A stretch of DNA of 64,000 nt, taken from positions 1 through 64,000 of the forward strand of contig NZ_NOIH01000001.1 in assembly GCF_002245655.1 (NCBI RefSeq), read 5' to 3'. Positions 25,628 through 34,768 of the stretch are shown piece after piece. Numbering within the stretch: the first letter of the stretch is position 1; the number at the start of each line of letters is the position of its first letter. The DNA comes from Thauera propionica (lineage in GTDB: Bacteria; Pseudomonadota; Gammaproteobacteria; Burkholderiales; Rhodocyclaceae). The notes under the pieces were generated by a model. The model was not told the origin of the DNA. It made no database searches and was given only the letters and a program-made list of their open reading frames with translations. The translations under genes and the position numbers were made by a program.

Positions 25628-27342
25628 ACGCTCATCTCGCACGTATCTCCACAGGGGTGGCGCTGGCCGCACTGTCTGCCGTTGCGCTCGCCGCCGGGGG
25701 TGACCTTGGCCAGGCCGAGAAGCAGGCGACCAACTGGACCGCGATCATCATGTTCGGCGTGTTCGTGCTGGGCACCTTGTACATCACCAAGTGGGCCGCG
25801 GCGAAGACCAAGTCGGCGGCGGACTTTTACACCGCCGGCGGCGGCATCACCGGCTTCCAGAACGGGCTCGCGATCGCCGGCGACTACATGTCGGCCGCGT
25901 CCTTCCTCGGCATCTCGGCGGCAGTGATGATCAGCGGCTACGACGGCCTGATCTACTCCATCGGTTTCCTTGTCGGCTGGCCGGTGATCACCTTCCTGAT
26001 GGCGGAGAAGCTGCGCAACCTCGGCAAGTTCACCTTCGCCGACGTCGCCGCTTACCGCTTCAAGCAGACGCCGATCCGCGCCTTCGCGGCCTCGGGCACG
26101 CTGGTCGTGGTGGCCTTCTACCTGATCGCGCAGATGGTCGGCGCGGGCCAGCTCATCAAGCTGCTGTTCGGGCTCGAGTACTGGATGGCGGTCGTGATCG
26201 TCGGTGCGCTGATGATGGTGTATGTGCTGTTCGGCGGCATGACGGCGACGACCTGGGTGCAGATCATCAAGGCCTGCCTGCTGCTGGGCGGCGCCTCCTT
26301 CATGGCCTTCATGGTCCTGCTTGCCTACGGCTTCTCGCCCGAGGCGCTGTTCGCCGACGCGGTGCGCATCAAGACCGAGGGTGCGATCGCCGGGGGCAAG
26401 ACGGCAGAGGAGGCCGGATTGCTCGGCCAGGCCATCATGGGACCGGGTTCCTTCATCAAGGACCCGATCTCGGCCATCTCCTTCGGCATGGCGCTGATGT
26501 TCGGCACCGCAGGCCTGCCGCACGTGCTGATGCGTTTCTTCACCGTGCCGGACGCCAAGGAGGCGCGCAAGTCGGTGTTCTGGGCGACGACCTGGATCGG
26601 CTACTTCTACATCCTGACCTTCATCATCGGCTTCGGTGCGATCGTGCTGGTGTCCACCAACCCCAGCTTCCTCGATGCTAAGGGCGGCCTGATGGGCGGC
26701 GGCAACATGGCGGCGATCCACCTGGCGAACGCGGTCGGCGGCAACGTCTTCCTCGGCTTCATCTCGGCGGTCGCCTTCGCCACCATCCTGGCGGTGGTTG
26801 CCGGCCTGACGCTCTCCGGCGCCTCGGCGGTGTCGCATGACCTTTACGCCACGGTGTTCAAGCAGGGCAAGGCCGACTCGGCTGCCGAGCTGAAGGTGTC
26901 GCGCATCACGACGCTGGTGCTGGGTTTCGTTGCCGTCATCCTGGGCATTGCGTTCGAGAAGCAGAACATCGCCTTCATGGTGTCGCTGGCCTTCGCGATC
27001 GCCGCTTCGGCCAACTTCCCGGTGCTGTTCATGTCGGTGCTGTGGAAGGACTGCACGACGCGCGGCGCGACCATCGGTGGCTTCATCGGCCTCATCACCG
27101 CGGTGGCGCTCACGATCGTGTCGCCGTCGGTGTGGGAGGTCACGCTGGGCAATCCGAAGGGGTCGGCGCTCTTCCCCTACACGTCGCCCGCGCTGTTCTC
27201 GATGGCGGCCGGCTTCATCGGCATCTGGCTGTTCTCGATCCTCGACAGCAGCGCGCGTGCCCGTGAAGACCGCGCCGGTTATCTCGCGCAGCGGGTGCGT
27301 GCGGAAACTGGCATCGGCGCTGCGGCGGCATCGAGCCACTGA
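25624..27342 (+). CDS. actP: Cation/acetate symporter ActP
   Basis: A 572-residue sodium:solute symporter that imports acetate and related short carboxylates. A cleavable-looking N-terminus ([26 protein letters not shown]) precedes a 12-14 helix SSS fold. Family stretches are [91 protein letters not shown] and [20 protein letters not shown]. Length is slightly longer than E. coli ActP. It is flanked on both sides by TctDE-like two-component systems. Convergent hairpins follow at 27353-27432. Confidence 0.96.
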   Translation: MNAHLARISTGVALAALSAVALAAGGDLGQAEKQATNWTAIIMFGVFVLGTLYITKWAAAKTKSAADFYTAGGGITGFQNGLAIAGDYMSAASFLGISAAVMISGYDGLIYSIGFLVGWPVITFLMAEKLRNLGKFTFADVAAYRFKQTPIRAFAASGTLVVVAFYLIAQMVGAGQLIKLLFGLEYWMAVVIVGALMMVYVLFGGMTATTWVQIIKACLLLGGASFMAFMVLLAYGFSPEALFADAVRIKTEGAIAGGKTAEEAGLLGQAIMGPGSFIKDPISAISFGMALMFGTAGLPHVLMRFFTVPDAKEARKSVFWATTWIGYFYILTFIIGFGAIVLVSTNPSFLDAKGGLMGGGNMAAIHLANAVGGNVFLGFISAVAFATILAVVAGLTLSGASAVSHDLYATVFKQGKADSAAELKVSRITTLVLGFVAVILGIAFEKQNIAFMVSLAFAIAASANFPVLFMSVLWKDCTTRGATIGGFIGLITAVALTIVSPSVWEVTLGNPKGSALFPYTSPALFSMAAGFIGIWLFSILDSSARAREDRAGYLAQRVRAETGIGAAAASSH

Positions 27343-27352
27343 TTCGTATCCC

Positions 27353-27432
27353 TGGCCCCTTCCTCAAGCGGGAAGGGCCAAGGGCGTGCGGCAGGACAGG
27401 GGGCGGTGAGCGAGGGCTCACCGCCCCCTGTC
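27353..27432. terminator. Two hairpins between convergent actP and sensor kinase
   Basis: The first (27353-27380) pairs TGGCCCCTTCC with GGGAAGGGCCA, with one bulged C. The second is a perfect 17-bp stem: GACAGGGGGCGGTGAGC (27395-27411), loop GAGG, and its complement (27416-27432). The second stem covers the last codons and stop of the minus-strand kinase gene. Neither has a T-run, but their position between convergent genes supports bidirectional termination or RNA protection. Confidence 0.6.
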
Positions 27433-28857
27433 GTTCGAGGCGGGCAGGCTGACGCGAACGACCGTGCCATGCCCGTGAGCGCCGTCGGCGAGGGTGATGT
27501 GGCCGCCGTGGCAGCGCACGATCTCGCGCGCGATCGGCAGCCCGAGCCCGCTGCCGCCCACGGTCGTGCCGGTGTGGCGATAGAAGCGCTCGAACACTTG
27601 TTCGCGGACGGATTCGGGGATGCCCGGACCGGTGTCCGCGACCTCGATCTCGATGTTGCGGCCGTCGGGCGCCGGACTGCAATGGAGGGTGACGCTGCCG
27701 CCGGCGGGCGTGTACTTCAGTGCGTTGTCCATCAGGTTGGAGATCAGCTCCTGCAGCAGGGTGGGGTCGCCGACGAGGCTCACCGCCTCGCGCTGGATGC
27801 CGAGATCGATGCCGCGGCGGTCGGCGATCTCCAGCCAGCCCTCGACCAGGTCGTCGATCAGCGGCGCCAGTTCGACCGGCGTGGCGTCCGCGAGCATGCG
27901 GCCACCAGACTCGGCGCGCGCCAGTGCCAGCAGCTGGTTTGCCAGCCGGGTGACGCGATCGACCGAACTCCGCAGGTGGGCCCGTGCGGTCTCGTCCAGC
28001 GGCCGGGCTTCGAGCAACTCGAGCTGCATCTGCAATCCGGCGAGCGGCGTGCGCAACTGGTGTGCTGCGTCCTGCAGGAATTCGCGCTGCCGGGCACTGG
28101 CCTTGCGCAGGCGTTCGAACAAGGCATTGAGCGCACCAACGACCTCGCGGATCTCGTCGGGCACGGCGGCGAGGTCGATCGCGGACAGGTCAGTACCGGC
28201 GCGTCTGCGCAACGAGTCGGCCAGGTGTTGCAGCGGGGCAAGGCCGGAAGGGATGCCGAAGCGCGCGGCGACGGCCGCGGCGAGCGCCAGCAGCACGCTG
28301 GCAGAGACGAAGCCCAGCAGCAACCTATCCATCGCGTCCCGGCGCTTGTGCAGGGTCTCCCCCACCGTGACGTAGATGCCGCCGTCGCCCACGCTTCGGT
28401 ACAGGCGCACGGCGCGCACCGGCTCGCCCCGATATTCCAACTCACGAAACACCGTCGTCTGCAGGAGCTTCGGCGGCTGACTGTTCGCGCCGGTCGCGAA
28501 CTCGGACTGGTAAGGGATCGGCAAGGTCGAGGCTGGATCGAGGTCGTCCAGTATGGGGAAATCGGCATCCCCGCCCAGCACGCGATTCTGCTTGTCGCGC
28601 ACTCGGAAGAAGATTTCGTCCCTGGTGTCGGTGCGCAGTATGCGTTCAGCTTCGGCCGGAAGGTGCAGCTCGGACCAATTGCCGATCGGATGGACGTGAC
28701 TTGCGACGCCGTGCGCGAGGTTGAGCAGGTTCTGGTCGTACGCGCTGTTGACGACACCCTTGGCCGTGCCGTAGGCCACGGCACCTGCGGCGAGGATCAA
28801 CAGCGTGGTCGGGCCGGCAAGCGCCTGCAGTAGGTTGCGGCGAAGGCTAGGCTGCAC
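27418..28857 (-). CDS. Sensor histidine kinase (TctE-like), second copy
   Basis: A 479-residue inner-membrane kinase with transmembrane helices at about 13-33 (LAGPTTLLILAAGAVAYGTA) and 178-198 (LLLGFVSASVLLALAAAVAA) around a periplasmic TctE-type sensor domain (VVNSAYDQNLLNLAHGVASHV; EIFFRVRDKQNRVLGGDADFP). Cytoplasmic motifs: H-box AAHQLRTPLAGLQMQ, N-box LISNLMDNALKYTP, G1 VADTGPGIP, G2 GSGLGLPIAREIVRCHGGHI. It overlaps its regulator gene (28847-29515) by 11 bp. It is a divergent paralogue of the kinase at 23684 rather than a recent duplicate: the motif order is the same but the sensor sequences differ. Confidence 0.9.
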   Translation of the reverse strand: MQPSLRRNLLQALAGPTTLLILAAGAVAYGTAKGVVNSAYDQNLLNLAHGVASHVHPIGNWSELHLPAEAERILRTDTRDEIFFRVRDKQNRVLGGDADFPILDDLDPASTLPIPYQSEFATGANSQPPKLLQTTVFRELEYRGEPVRAVRLYRSVGDGGIYVTVGETLHKRRDAMDRLLLGFVSASVLLALAAAVAARFGIPSGLAPLQHLADSLRRRAGTDLSAIDLAAVPDEIREVVGALNALFERLRKASARQREFLQDAAHQLRTPLAGLQMQLELLEARPLDETARAHLRSSVDRVTRLANQLLALARAESGGRMLADATPVELAPLIDDLVEGWLEIADRRGIDLGIQREAVSLVGDPTLLQELISNLMDNALKYTPAGGSVTLHCSPAPDGRNIEIEVADTGPGIPESVREQVFERFYRHTGTTVGGSGLGLPIAREIVRCHGGHITLADGAHGHGTVVRVSLPASNDRGR

Positions 28858-29515
28858 CGTCGCCTCGATCCTTCAGTCGTTCGAGCCGATAGCCGAAGCC
28901 GCGCACCGTGCGGATCAGGAGTCCCGCCGCTTCGAGCCGGGGACGGAGACGCGACACGTGCACTTCCAGCGCGTTGGCGCTACCGTCGCCCTGCAGGCGT
29001 TCCCGTGCCACCGTGCGCCCGTCGGCTCGCACGAGGGCTTCGAGGATGTCCCATTCGCGCCCGGTCAGCGCCAGGGCCTCGCCGTCGAGCTCAGCCAGTC
29101 GTCCTTCGGCGTCCAGCTGCAGCGGACCAAAGCTCAGCGGCGGTGCGCCCGTGGCGCCTCCTCGCCGCTGCACGGCGCGCATGCGTGCGGTCAGTTCCGC
29201 GAGCTGGAAGGGCTTGACGAGATAGTCGTCGGCGCCGAGATCGAGTCCGTAGATCCGGTCGTCGAGCGCGTCGCGCGCGGTGATCAGTATCACCGGAAGC
29301 CGCTGGCCGCGACTGCGAATCCGGCGCACGACTTCGTAGCCACCGAGTCCGGGCAGTCCCACGTCGACCAGCACGAAGTCGAAGTCCTCGTCCTGCAGGC
29401 GCCGGTCGGCGGCCAGGCCATCCGCTTCGTGGCAGGCTTCGTCCCCCTGGCCGCGCAGGAATTCAGTGATTCCGCCCGCCAAGGTCGGGTCGTCTTCAAC
29501 CAGCAGTACGCGCAT
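28847..29515 (-). CDS. OmpR-family response regulator (TctD-like) with shortened effector loop
   Basis: A 222-residue regulator starting MRVLLVEDDPTLAGGITEFL. The receiver has Asp51 in FVLVDVGLPGLGG, ILITARD and LVKPFQLAEL. The winged helix has LALTGREWDILEALVR, then RTVARERLQGDGSANALEV, HVSRLRPRLE and the wing LLIRTVRGFGYRLERL. Between the two helices that hold the transactivation loop it is about seven residues shorter than the regulator at 23023 and lacks its CGWGEEV segment. The frame is intact on both sides, so this is a real in-frame difference. It is the first gene of a two-gene unit with the kinase and diverges from tRNA-Phe. Confidence 0.9.
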   Translation of the reverse strand: MRVLLVEDDPTLAGGITEFLRGQGDEACHEADGLAADRRLQDEDFDFVLVDVGLPGLGGYEVVRRIRSRGQRLPVILITARDALDDRIYGLDLGADDYLVKPFQLAELTARMRAVQRRGGATGAPPLSFGPLQLDAEGRLAELDGEALALTGREWDILEALVRADGRTVARERLQGDGSANALEVHVSRLRPRLEAAGLLIRTVRGFGYRLERLKDRGDGAA

Positions 29516-29645
29516 CGTGTCCTCTATCGACCGGGCCCTTGGGTCGTGCGAGCGACATCGTAGCGCGCAGCGGGCGGGGCTGTGTGGCGTGCCGCACAGT
29601 TTGAGTTGGGGCCGGCGGGGCATGGAAGAAAATGAAAAATTTATC

Positions 29646-29673
29646 TTGACGGAGTCCTAGTTAGGGCTATAAT
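29646..29673 (+). promoter_or_regulatory. Promoter of tRNA-Phe
   Basis: TTGACG (29646-29651) and a perfect TATAAT (29668-29673) with a 16-bp spacer, 12 bp upstream of the mature tRNA. The GC-rich stretch expected of a stringent discriminator (GCGGACC) follows. Confidence 0.88.
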
Positions 29674-29685
29674 GCGGACCTCTTC

Positions 29686-29761
29686 GGCCAGGTAGCTCAG
29701 TTGGTAGAGCAGCGGATTGAAAATCCGCGTGTCGGCGGTTCGATTCCGTCCCTGGCCACCA
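29686..29761 (+). tRNA. tRNA-Phe (anticodon GAA)
   Basis: A 76-base cloverleaf. The acceptor GGCCAGG pairs with CCTGGCC; the D arm is GCTC-AGTTGGTA-GAGC; the anticodon arm is CGGAT-TGAAA-ATCCG with GAA; the T arm is GGCGG-TTCGATT-CCGTC. The 3' CCA is encoded. It has its own promoter (29646) and terminator (29773). Confidence 0.98.
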
Positions 29762-29772
29762 AGAACTTCGCG

Positions 29773-29801
29773 AACGGGTCGACCATGTGTCGGCCCGTTT
29801 T
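29773..29801 (+). terminator. Terminator after tRNA-Phe
   Basis: AACGGGTCGAC pairs with GTCGGCCCGTT (one T-G pair) around loop CATGT, followed by TTGC. It begins 12 bp past the tRNA 3' end. Confidence 0.82.
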
Positions 29802-29920
29802 GCTTTCAGCGGTCCAATCGCAAGTGGAAAGTGGCTGATTCCGCTCAAGTTTTGGGCGGAAACCGCGATGCTATAATCCGCGGCATCGCGTCGCAGTGCG
29901 CCGACTTAGCCAGATCTCGA

Positions 29921-31174
29921 ATGCAGCTTTACGCCCTCGGCCTGAATCACCACACGGCACCGCTCGCCATCCGCGAACGCGTTGCGTTCCAGCCTGAGCG
30001 GCTGGGGCAGGCCCTGCACGATCTGACGCATGCCGATTCGGTGCGCGAAGCCGCAATCCTGTCGACCTGCAATCGCACCGAACTGTACTTCGCTGCCGAG
30101 CAGCCGCAGCATGCGGCGGACTGGCTGGCGCGCTTCCATCAGGTCTCGCTCAACGACGTCTCGCCCTACCTGTACGCCTATCCGCAACGCGATGCCGTGC
30201 GCCACGTGTTCCGGGTCGCCAGCGGACTCGATTCGATGGTGATCGGCGAGCCGCAGATCCTCGGCCAGGTCAAGGATGCCGTGCGCCACGCCGAAGAGGC
30301 AGGCACGATGGGTACGCTGCTGCACAAGCTGTTCCAGAACACCTTTGCGGTGGCCAAGGAAGTCCGCTCCACCACCGCGATCGGCGCCAACACCGTGTCG
30401 ATGGCCGCCGCCGCCGTGCATCTCACCGAGCGCATCTTCGAGCGGGTCGCCGACCAGCACGTGCTGTTCATCGGTGCCGGCGAGATGATTGAACTGTGCG
30501 CCGCGCATTTCGCCGGCGCGCAGCCGAAGTCCATGACCGTGGCCAACCGCACGGCCGAGCGCGCCGAAGCCCTGGCGGCGCGCTTCGGCGCGCAGACCAT
30601 GCGTATCGACCAGATCGGCGACATGCTGCCGCGCTTTGACGTGGTCGTCTCCTGTACGGCCGCGCCCCTGCCCATCGTCGGGCTCGGCATGGCCGAACGC
30701 GCGGTCAAGGCCCGTCGCCACCGGCCGATGGTCATGGTCGACCTCGCCGTGCCGCGCGATATCGAACCCGAGATCGCTGAGCTCGACGACGTCTTCCTGT
30801 ACACGGTCGATGACCTGGCTCAGGTCGTCGAGGCCGGCATGGAGTCCCGCCAGCAAGCGGTGATCGAGGCCGAGCAGATCATCGACACGCGCGTCGAAGG
30901 CTTCCTGCACTGGATGGCCGGCCGCGTCACGGTGCCCGCCATCCGCGCGTTGCGCGACCACGCCGAAACGCTGCGTCAGGCCGAGCTGGAGCGCGCGATG
31001 CGCCTGCTCGCCAAGGGCGAGGACCCGCACAAGGTGCTCGAGGCGCTGTCGCACGGCCTCACCAACAAGCTGATGCACGGGCCGACCCGCTACCTCAACC
31101 AGGCCGAGGGCGAGCACAAGGCCGAAGTCGGCCAGCTCGTGCAACAGCTCTTCAACCTCCCTCGCCAGGGCTAG
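29921..31174 (+). CDS. hemA: Glutamyl-tRNA reductase HemA
   Basis: A 417-residue enzyme that reduces glutamyl-tRNA(Glu) to glutamate-1-semialdehyde, the first step of C5 tetrapyrrole synthesis. The catalytic cysteine lies in [11 protein letters not shown] (about residue 50). The N-terminus [21 protein letters not shown] is typical, [19 protein letters not shown] follows, and the NADPH domain contains [17 protein letters not shown]. The C-terminal dimerisation helices end at [19 protein letters not shown] at 29921 is preceded by a TATAAT at 29872-29877 with a weak -35. It begins a cluster with prfA and prmC, the same order (hemA-prfA-prmC) as in many proteobacteria. Confidence 0.97.
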   Translation: MQLYALGLNHHTAPLAIRERVAFQPERLGQALHDLTHADSVREAAILSTCNRTELYFAAEQPQHAADWLARFHQVSLNDVSPYLYAYPQRDAVRHVFRVASGLDSMVIGEPQILGQVKDAVRHAEEAGTMGTLLHKLFQNTFAVAKEVRSTTAIGANTVSMAAAAVHLTERIFERVADQHVLFIGAGEMIELCAAHFAGAQPKSMTVANRTAERAEALAARFGAQTMRIDQIGDMLPRFDVVVSCTAAPLPIVGLGMAERAVKARRHRPMVMVDLAVPRDIEPEIAELDDVFLYTVDDLAQVVEAGMESRQQAVIEAEQIIDTRVEGFLHWMAGRVTVPAIRALRDHAETLRQAELERAMRLLAKGEDPHKVLEALSHGLTNKLMHGPTRYLNQAEGEHKAEVGQLVQQLFNLPRQG

Positions 31175-31232
31175 CCCAGGACGACTGTCCGCCGCGCCCG
31201 CCTGCGGGGTGACGGTTGCGCACCATTCATTC

Positions 31233-32312
31233 ATGAAACAGAGCATTCGCGACAAACTCGAGCATCTCGCTGCGCGCCTCCAGGAGCTGGACCGCACCCT
31301 GGCGGCCGAGGAGTCCGCACGCGACATGAACGCCTTCCGTGATCTGTCGCGCGAGCGCGCCGAGATCGAACCGGTCGTTCTGCTCTATGCGGCCTACACC
31401 CAGGCCGAGGCCGACTGCGCGACTGCGCGCGAGCTGCTTGCTGACCCCGAGATGCGCGAACTGGGCGAAGTCGAGCTGGCGGCGGGCGAGGCGCGCATCG
31501 CCGAGTTGGAGGAGGAACTGCAGCGCGCCTTGCTGCCGCGCGACCCCAACGATGAACGCAACCTGTTCCTCGAGATCCGCGCCGGAACAGGCGGCGACGA
31601 GGCTGCACTGTTCGCCGGCGACCTGCTGCGCATGTACTCCCGCTATGCCGAGCGCCAGCGCTGGAAGGTCGAGATCGTGTCAGCGAGTGAGTCCGACCTG
31701 GGCGGCTACAAGGAAGTGATTGCCCGCATCGTCGGCAGTGGTGCGTTCTCGAGGCTGAAGTTCGAATCCGGCGGCCATCGGGTGCAGCGCGTGCCGGTGA
31801 CCGAGACGCAGGGCCGCATCCACACCTCGGCGTGCACGGTCGCGGTGCTGCCCGAGGCCGACGAGGTGGCTGCGGTCGATATCAACCCGGCCGACCTGCG
31901 CATCGACACTTTCCGCGCTTCAGGTGCCGGTGGCCAGCACATCAACAAGACGGACTCTGCTGTGCGCATCACCCACATCCCGACTGGCATCGTCGTCGAG
32001 TGCCAGGACGACCGCTCGCAGCACCGCAACAAGGCGCAGGCCATGTCGGTGCTGGCGGCGCGCCTGTACGACGCGAAGGTGCGAGCGCAGCAGAGTGCCG
32101 AAGCCGCGCAGCGCAAGAGCCTGATCGGCAGCGGCGACCGCTCGGAGCGTATCCGCACCTACAATTTCCCGCAAGGCCGGGTGACGGACCACCGCATCAA
32201 CCTGACCCTTTACAAGCTCGAGGCCGTCATGCAGGGCGAACTGGATGAGCTCGTCGCGGCACTGACGCTGGAGCACCAGGCAGAGCTGCTTGCGGCGCTG
32301 GCGGACGAGTGA
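31233..32312 (+). CDS. prfA: Peptide chain release factor 1
   Basis: A 359-residue class I release factor that recognises UAA and UAG. The tripeptide PVT (188-190) is the PxT anticodon-like motif of RF1, not the SPF of RF2. The catalytic GGQ (233-235, in [13 protein letters not shown]) enters the peptidyl transferase centre and is methylated on Gln by PrmC, encoded next. Length matches the family. The ATG at 31233 starts [16 protein letters not shown]; no frameshift site is present, as expected for RF1. Its TGA overlaps the prmC ATG (TGATG). Confidence 0.98.
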   Translation: MKQSIRDKLEHLAARLQELDRTLAAEESARDMNAFRDLSRERAEIEPVVLLYAAYTQAEADCATARELLADPEMRELGEVELAAGEARIAELEEELQRALLPRDPNDERNLFLEIRAGTGGDEAALFAGDLLRMYSRYAERQRWKVEIVSASESDLGGYKEVIARIVGSGAFSRLKFESGGHRVQRVPVTETQGRIHTSACTVAVLPEADEVAAVDINPADLRIDTFRASGAGGQHINKTDSAVRITHIPTGIVVECQDDRSQHRNKAQAMSVLAARLYDAKVRAQQSAEAAQRKSLIGSGDRSERIRTYNFPQGRVTDHRINLTLYKLEAVMQGELDELVAALTLEHQAELLAALADE

Positions 32313-33172
32313 TGACCGAGCACGCGCGTAACGCGACGCCCGACAGCGTCGACATCGCCGGTGCGTTGGCTTGGGCGCGGGCGCGGATCGACCTGATGGA
32401 CGCACGGGTGCTGCTGCGCCATGTGCTGCAGTGCCCGGCGGCGCGGCTGGTTGCCTGGCCCGAGCAGCGCCTGGGGAGCGAGGACTGGGCGTCGTATCGC
32501 GACCTGGTGGAGCGCCGCGTGGCGGGCGAACCCGTTGCCTATCTCACCGGCGAGCGCGAATTCTTCGGCCGCGAATTTCTGGTCACCCCGGCAGTGCTGA
32601 TTCCGCGTCCCGATACCGAGCTGCTGGTCGAGTTGGCGCTGGCGCATGCTGCCGGCCGCAAGGGCATGCGGGTGCTGGACATGGGTACCGGCAGCGGCGC
32701 GCTGGCGATCACGCTGGCGCTCGAACTGGATGAGGCGGATGTCACCGCGCTGGACCGTTCTCGCGAGGCATTGTGGGTGGCGATGGCCAACGCCGCACGG
32801 CTCGGTGCGAGCGTGTCCTTCGTGCAGAGCGACTGGTTCTCCGCACTGGGCGATGAGCGCTTCGACCTGATCGTTGCCAACCCGCCGTACATCGCTGCGG
32901 CTGATCCGCATCTTGAGCAGGGTGACGTGCGCTTCGAGCCGCCAGGTGCGCTGGCGGCGGGACCGAGCGGCCTCGATGATCTGGAGGAAATCGTCATGCG
33001 GGCGCCGTCGCGGCTGGAGAACGACGGCTGGCTGTTCCTCGAGCATGGCTACGACCAGGCGGCGGCGGTGCGCGGTCTGCTGGCCGACGCCGGTTTCGCG
33101 GCGATCGCCTCGTGGAAGGACATCGCCGGCATCGAGCGCGTCTCGGGAGGGCGTTGGCTCGGGCGCGACTGA
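32312..33172 (+). CDS. prmC: Release factor glutamine methyltransferase PrmC
   Basis: A 286-residue SAM-dependent enzyme that N5-methylates the Gln of the release-factor GGQ motif. The N-terminal helical domain (about 1-85) binds the release factor. IPRPDTE (97-103) and [17 protein letters not shown] form the SAM site, and NPPY (190-193) is the catalytic motif for glutamine. The start at ATG 32312 overlaps the prfA stop as TGATG, supporting coupled translation of enzyme and substrate. A GTG three bases upstream is possible but less likely. Confidence 0.96.
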   Translation: MTEHARNATPDSVDIAGALAWARARIDLMDARVLLRHVLQCPAARLVAWPEQRLGSEDWASYRDLVERRVAGEPVAYLTGEREFFGREFLVTPAVLIPRPDTELLVELALAHAAGRKGMRVLDMGTGSGALAITLALELDEADVTALDRSREALWVAMANAARLGASVSFVQSDWFSALGDERFDLIVANPPYIAAADPHLEQGDVRFEPPGALAAGPSGLDDLEEIVMRAPSRLENDGWLFLEHGYDQAAAVRGLLADAGFAAIASWKDIAGIERVSGGRWLGRD

Positions 33173-33193
33173 GTCGCTGCCGAGTTGCCGATA

Positions 33194-33222
33194 TTGACGC
33201 ACTCCTGTTGCGTTACTAGAAT
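33194..33222 (+). promoter_or_regulatory. grxD promoter
   Basis: TTGACG (33194-33199) and TAGAAT (33217-33222), spacer 17 bp. It lies just after the prmC stop and 40 bp before the grxD ATG, giving grxD its own start. Confidence 0.75.
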
Positions 33223-33262
33223 TACCCGACTATTAAACTCAACTTTTCAGGCCCCAACCATC

Positions 33263-33592
33263 ATGAGCATCCAAGACGTCATCCGCGACCAGGTCACCAG
33301 CAACGACGTGGTTCTCTACATGAAGGGTTCGCCCCAGTTCCCGCAGTGCGGCTTTTCGTCCGCCGCCGTTCAGATCCTGAAAGCCTGTGGTGTGAAGGAA
33401 GTGCTGGCCGTCAACGTGCTGGCCGACAACGACATCCGTCAGGGCATCAAGGACTATTCCAGCTGGCCGACCATCCCCCAGCTTTACATCAAGGGCGAGT
33501 TCATCGGCGGCAGCGACATCATGCGCGAGATGTACGACAGCGGTGAACTGCAGCAGATGCTGAAGGATGCGGGCGTAGTCGACGCTGCCTGA
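33263..33592 (+). CDS. grxD: Monothiol glutaredoxin GrxD
   Basis: A 109-residue class II glutaredoxin that binds a [2Fe-2S] cluster with glutathione and delivers it to target proteins. The active-site CGFS is at residues 29-32 (KGSPQFPQCGFS). The glutathione-binding WPTIPQLYIKGEFIGGSDI is complete. Length is normal. It has its own promoter at 33194 and a terminator at 33653. Confidence 0.97.
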   Translation: MSIQDVIRDQVTSNDVVLYMKGSPQFPQCGFSSAAVQILKACGVKEVLAVNVLADNDIRQGIKDYSSWPTIPQLYIKGEFIGGSDIMREMYDSGELQQMLKDAGVVDAA

Positions 33593-33652
33593 GGCTGCCC
33601 CGCCTGCCTTGCGCAGTGCGTGGGAGGTCTAGCGCAGCGTATGTTGTCCGTG

Positions 33653-33684
33653 GAAAGCCAGCCTTCAGGGCTGGCTTTCTGTTT
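33653..33684 (+). terminator. Terminator between grxD and the nucleotidyltransferase gene
   Basis: GAAAGCCAGCC (33653-33663) pairs with GGCTGGCTTTC (33669-33679), then TGTTTTC. It serves grxD and overlaps the stop codon of the convergent gene ending at 33665, so it may act in both directions. Confidence 0.85.
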
Positions 33685-34768
33685 TCTGCGCCGGGGTGCG
33701 CGTAAAGCGACCGCGCAGGCGCAATGCCGCCTTCCGCGCGAGGTGAGGCACCAGCATGGATGGCGGCATGCGCTGCAGGTGGTAGCGAGCCAGCATGGCA
33801 AGTCGTGCGACGCGTACCGGCGCCGGTGGCGGATGGTCGGGGTCGTGGGGCAGCATGGCAAGCGGGACCAGCCTGTCCATCAGGCTGCGTGAGAGCGTGG
33901 AGGGGCCAGGCAGGGCGTCCAGCGCGCCCGGTGCCAGCGGCGTCTCCATCCACGCATGGGCGAAGTGCAGGCCATACCACAGCGGAAGCTGCAGACCGAG
34001 TTGTCCGGCACGTTCGAGCAGTCGCTTCCAGAAGCCGTCCTGTGTGGCCGCCGCGCGCACGAGTCCGTCGATATCGACCACTTCGCGGACCCGCAGCGCG
34101 AGGTCACCATCCTGAAAACAGTGCACGCAGGCATGCAGTACCTGGTCCTCTGCAGACAGGACACGGAATGGGGAGTCCGCCAGCAGCACGCTCGCGTCGA
34201 ATAGCTGTGCCGGGTCGAAGCACAGGCTTCCGGTGACGGGCGTGATCGCGTGATGCAGATCGACCTCAAGGAACCGCCCCGGGAAGCGCATGGGCGGGGT
34301 TTCGTGGCTCCAGTCACGGTAATAGCGCTCGTCATACGGGTCGAGTTGGGCCGGTACCCACCCTGCCGCCCGCAAGCCTTGCTCCATGGCCCGCAGGTGG
34401 TCGCGCGGAACGAGCAGGTCGACATCGGAGACGAAGCGTCCGCGTGCGAACCGCTGGCCCTGGAGGGCGTAGGCGCCGCCCTTCACGACCAGCACCGGGA
34501 ACGATCCATCGCACAGTGCCGCGAGCTCAGTGAGTTCCGCCCGCAGCATCTGGTTGTTGAAGGCGCAGACCCGTTCGGCGGAGAGCAGGTGACGCCGCAC
34601 CGGCGCCGGCAGCGTGGGGTTGTCGCGGTTGGCCGCCGCCAGTCTTCCGTGCAGCGCAGTCATGCGCGCCAACCGCAGCAGGCGCTCCCAGGTGGTGATG
34701 TCGGTGTCCAGGGGGGCGCTCAGCGCGCGCAGGAGCAACTGAAGCTCGCGGGAGAGGGGCGGCTTCAT
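33665..34768 (-). CDS. Nucleotidyltransferase-fold protein of the HPr-rel-A cassette
   Basis: A 367-residue cytosolic protein of the uncharacterised nucleotidyltransferase family (NTP_transf_5 type). The core has VLVVKGGAYALQ (KGG at 96-98) and RGRFVSDVDLLVPRDHL, where Asp115 and Asp117 are the metal-binding pair. GRFLEVDLHHAI supplies a third acidic residue. The rest is helical (LHACVHCFQDGDLALRVREVVDIDGLV), ending in a basic tail. The ATG at 34768 overlaps the kinase stop as ATGA. Relatives occur beside HprK-like kinases and PqqD-like proteins, including in lasso peptide clusters of the paeninodin type. The transferred nucleotide and acceptor are unknown. Confidence 0.82.
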   Translation of the reverse strand: MKPPLSRELQLLLRALSAPLDTDITTWERLLRLARMTALHGRLAAANRDNPTLPAPVRRHLLSAERVCAFNNQMLRAELTELAALCDGSFPVLVVKGGAYALQGQRFARGRFVSDVDLLVPRDHLRAMEQGLRAAGWVPAQLDPYDERYYRDWSHETPPMRFPGRFLEVDLHHAITPVTGSLCFDPAQLFDASVLLADSPFRVLSAEDQVLHACVHCFQDGDLALRVREVVDIDGLVRAAATQDGFWKRLLERAGQLGLQLPLWYGLHFAHAWMETPLAPGALDALPGPSTLSRSLMDRLVPLAMLPHDPDHPPPAPVRVARLAMLARYHLQRMPPSMLVPHLARKAALRLRGRFTRTPAQKTESQP

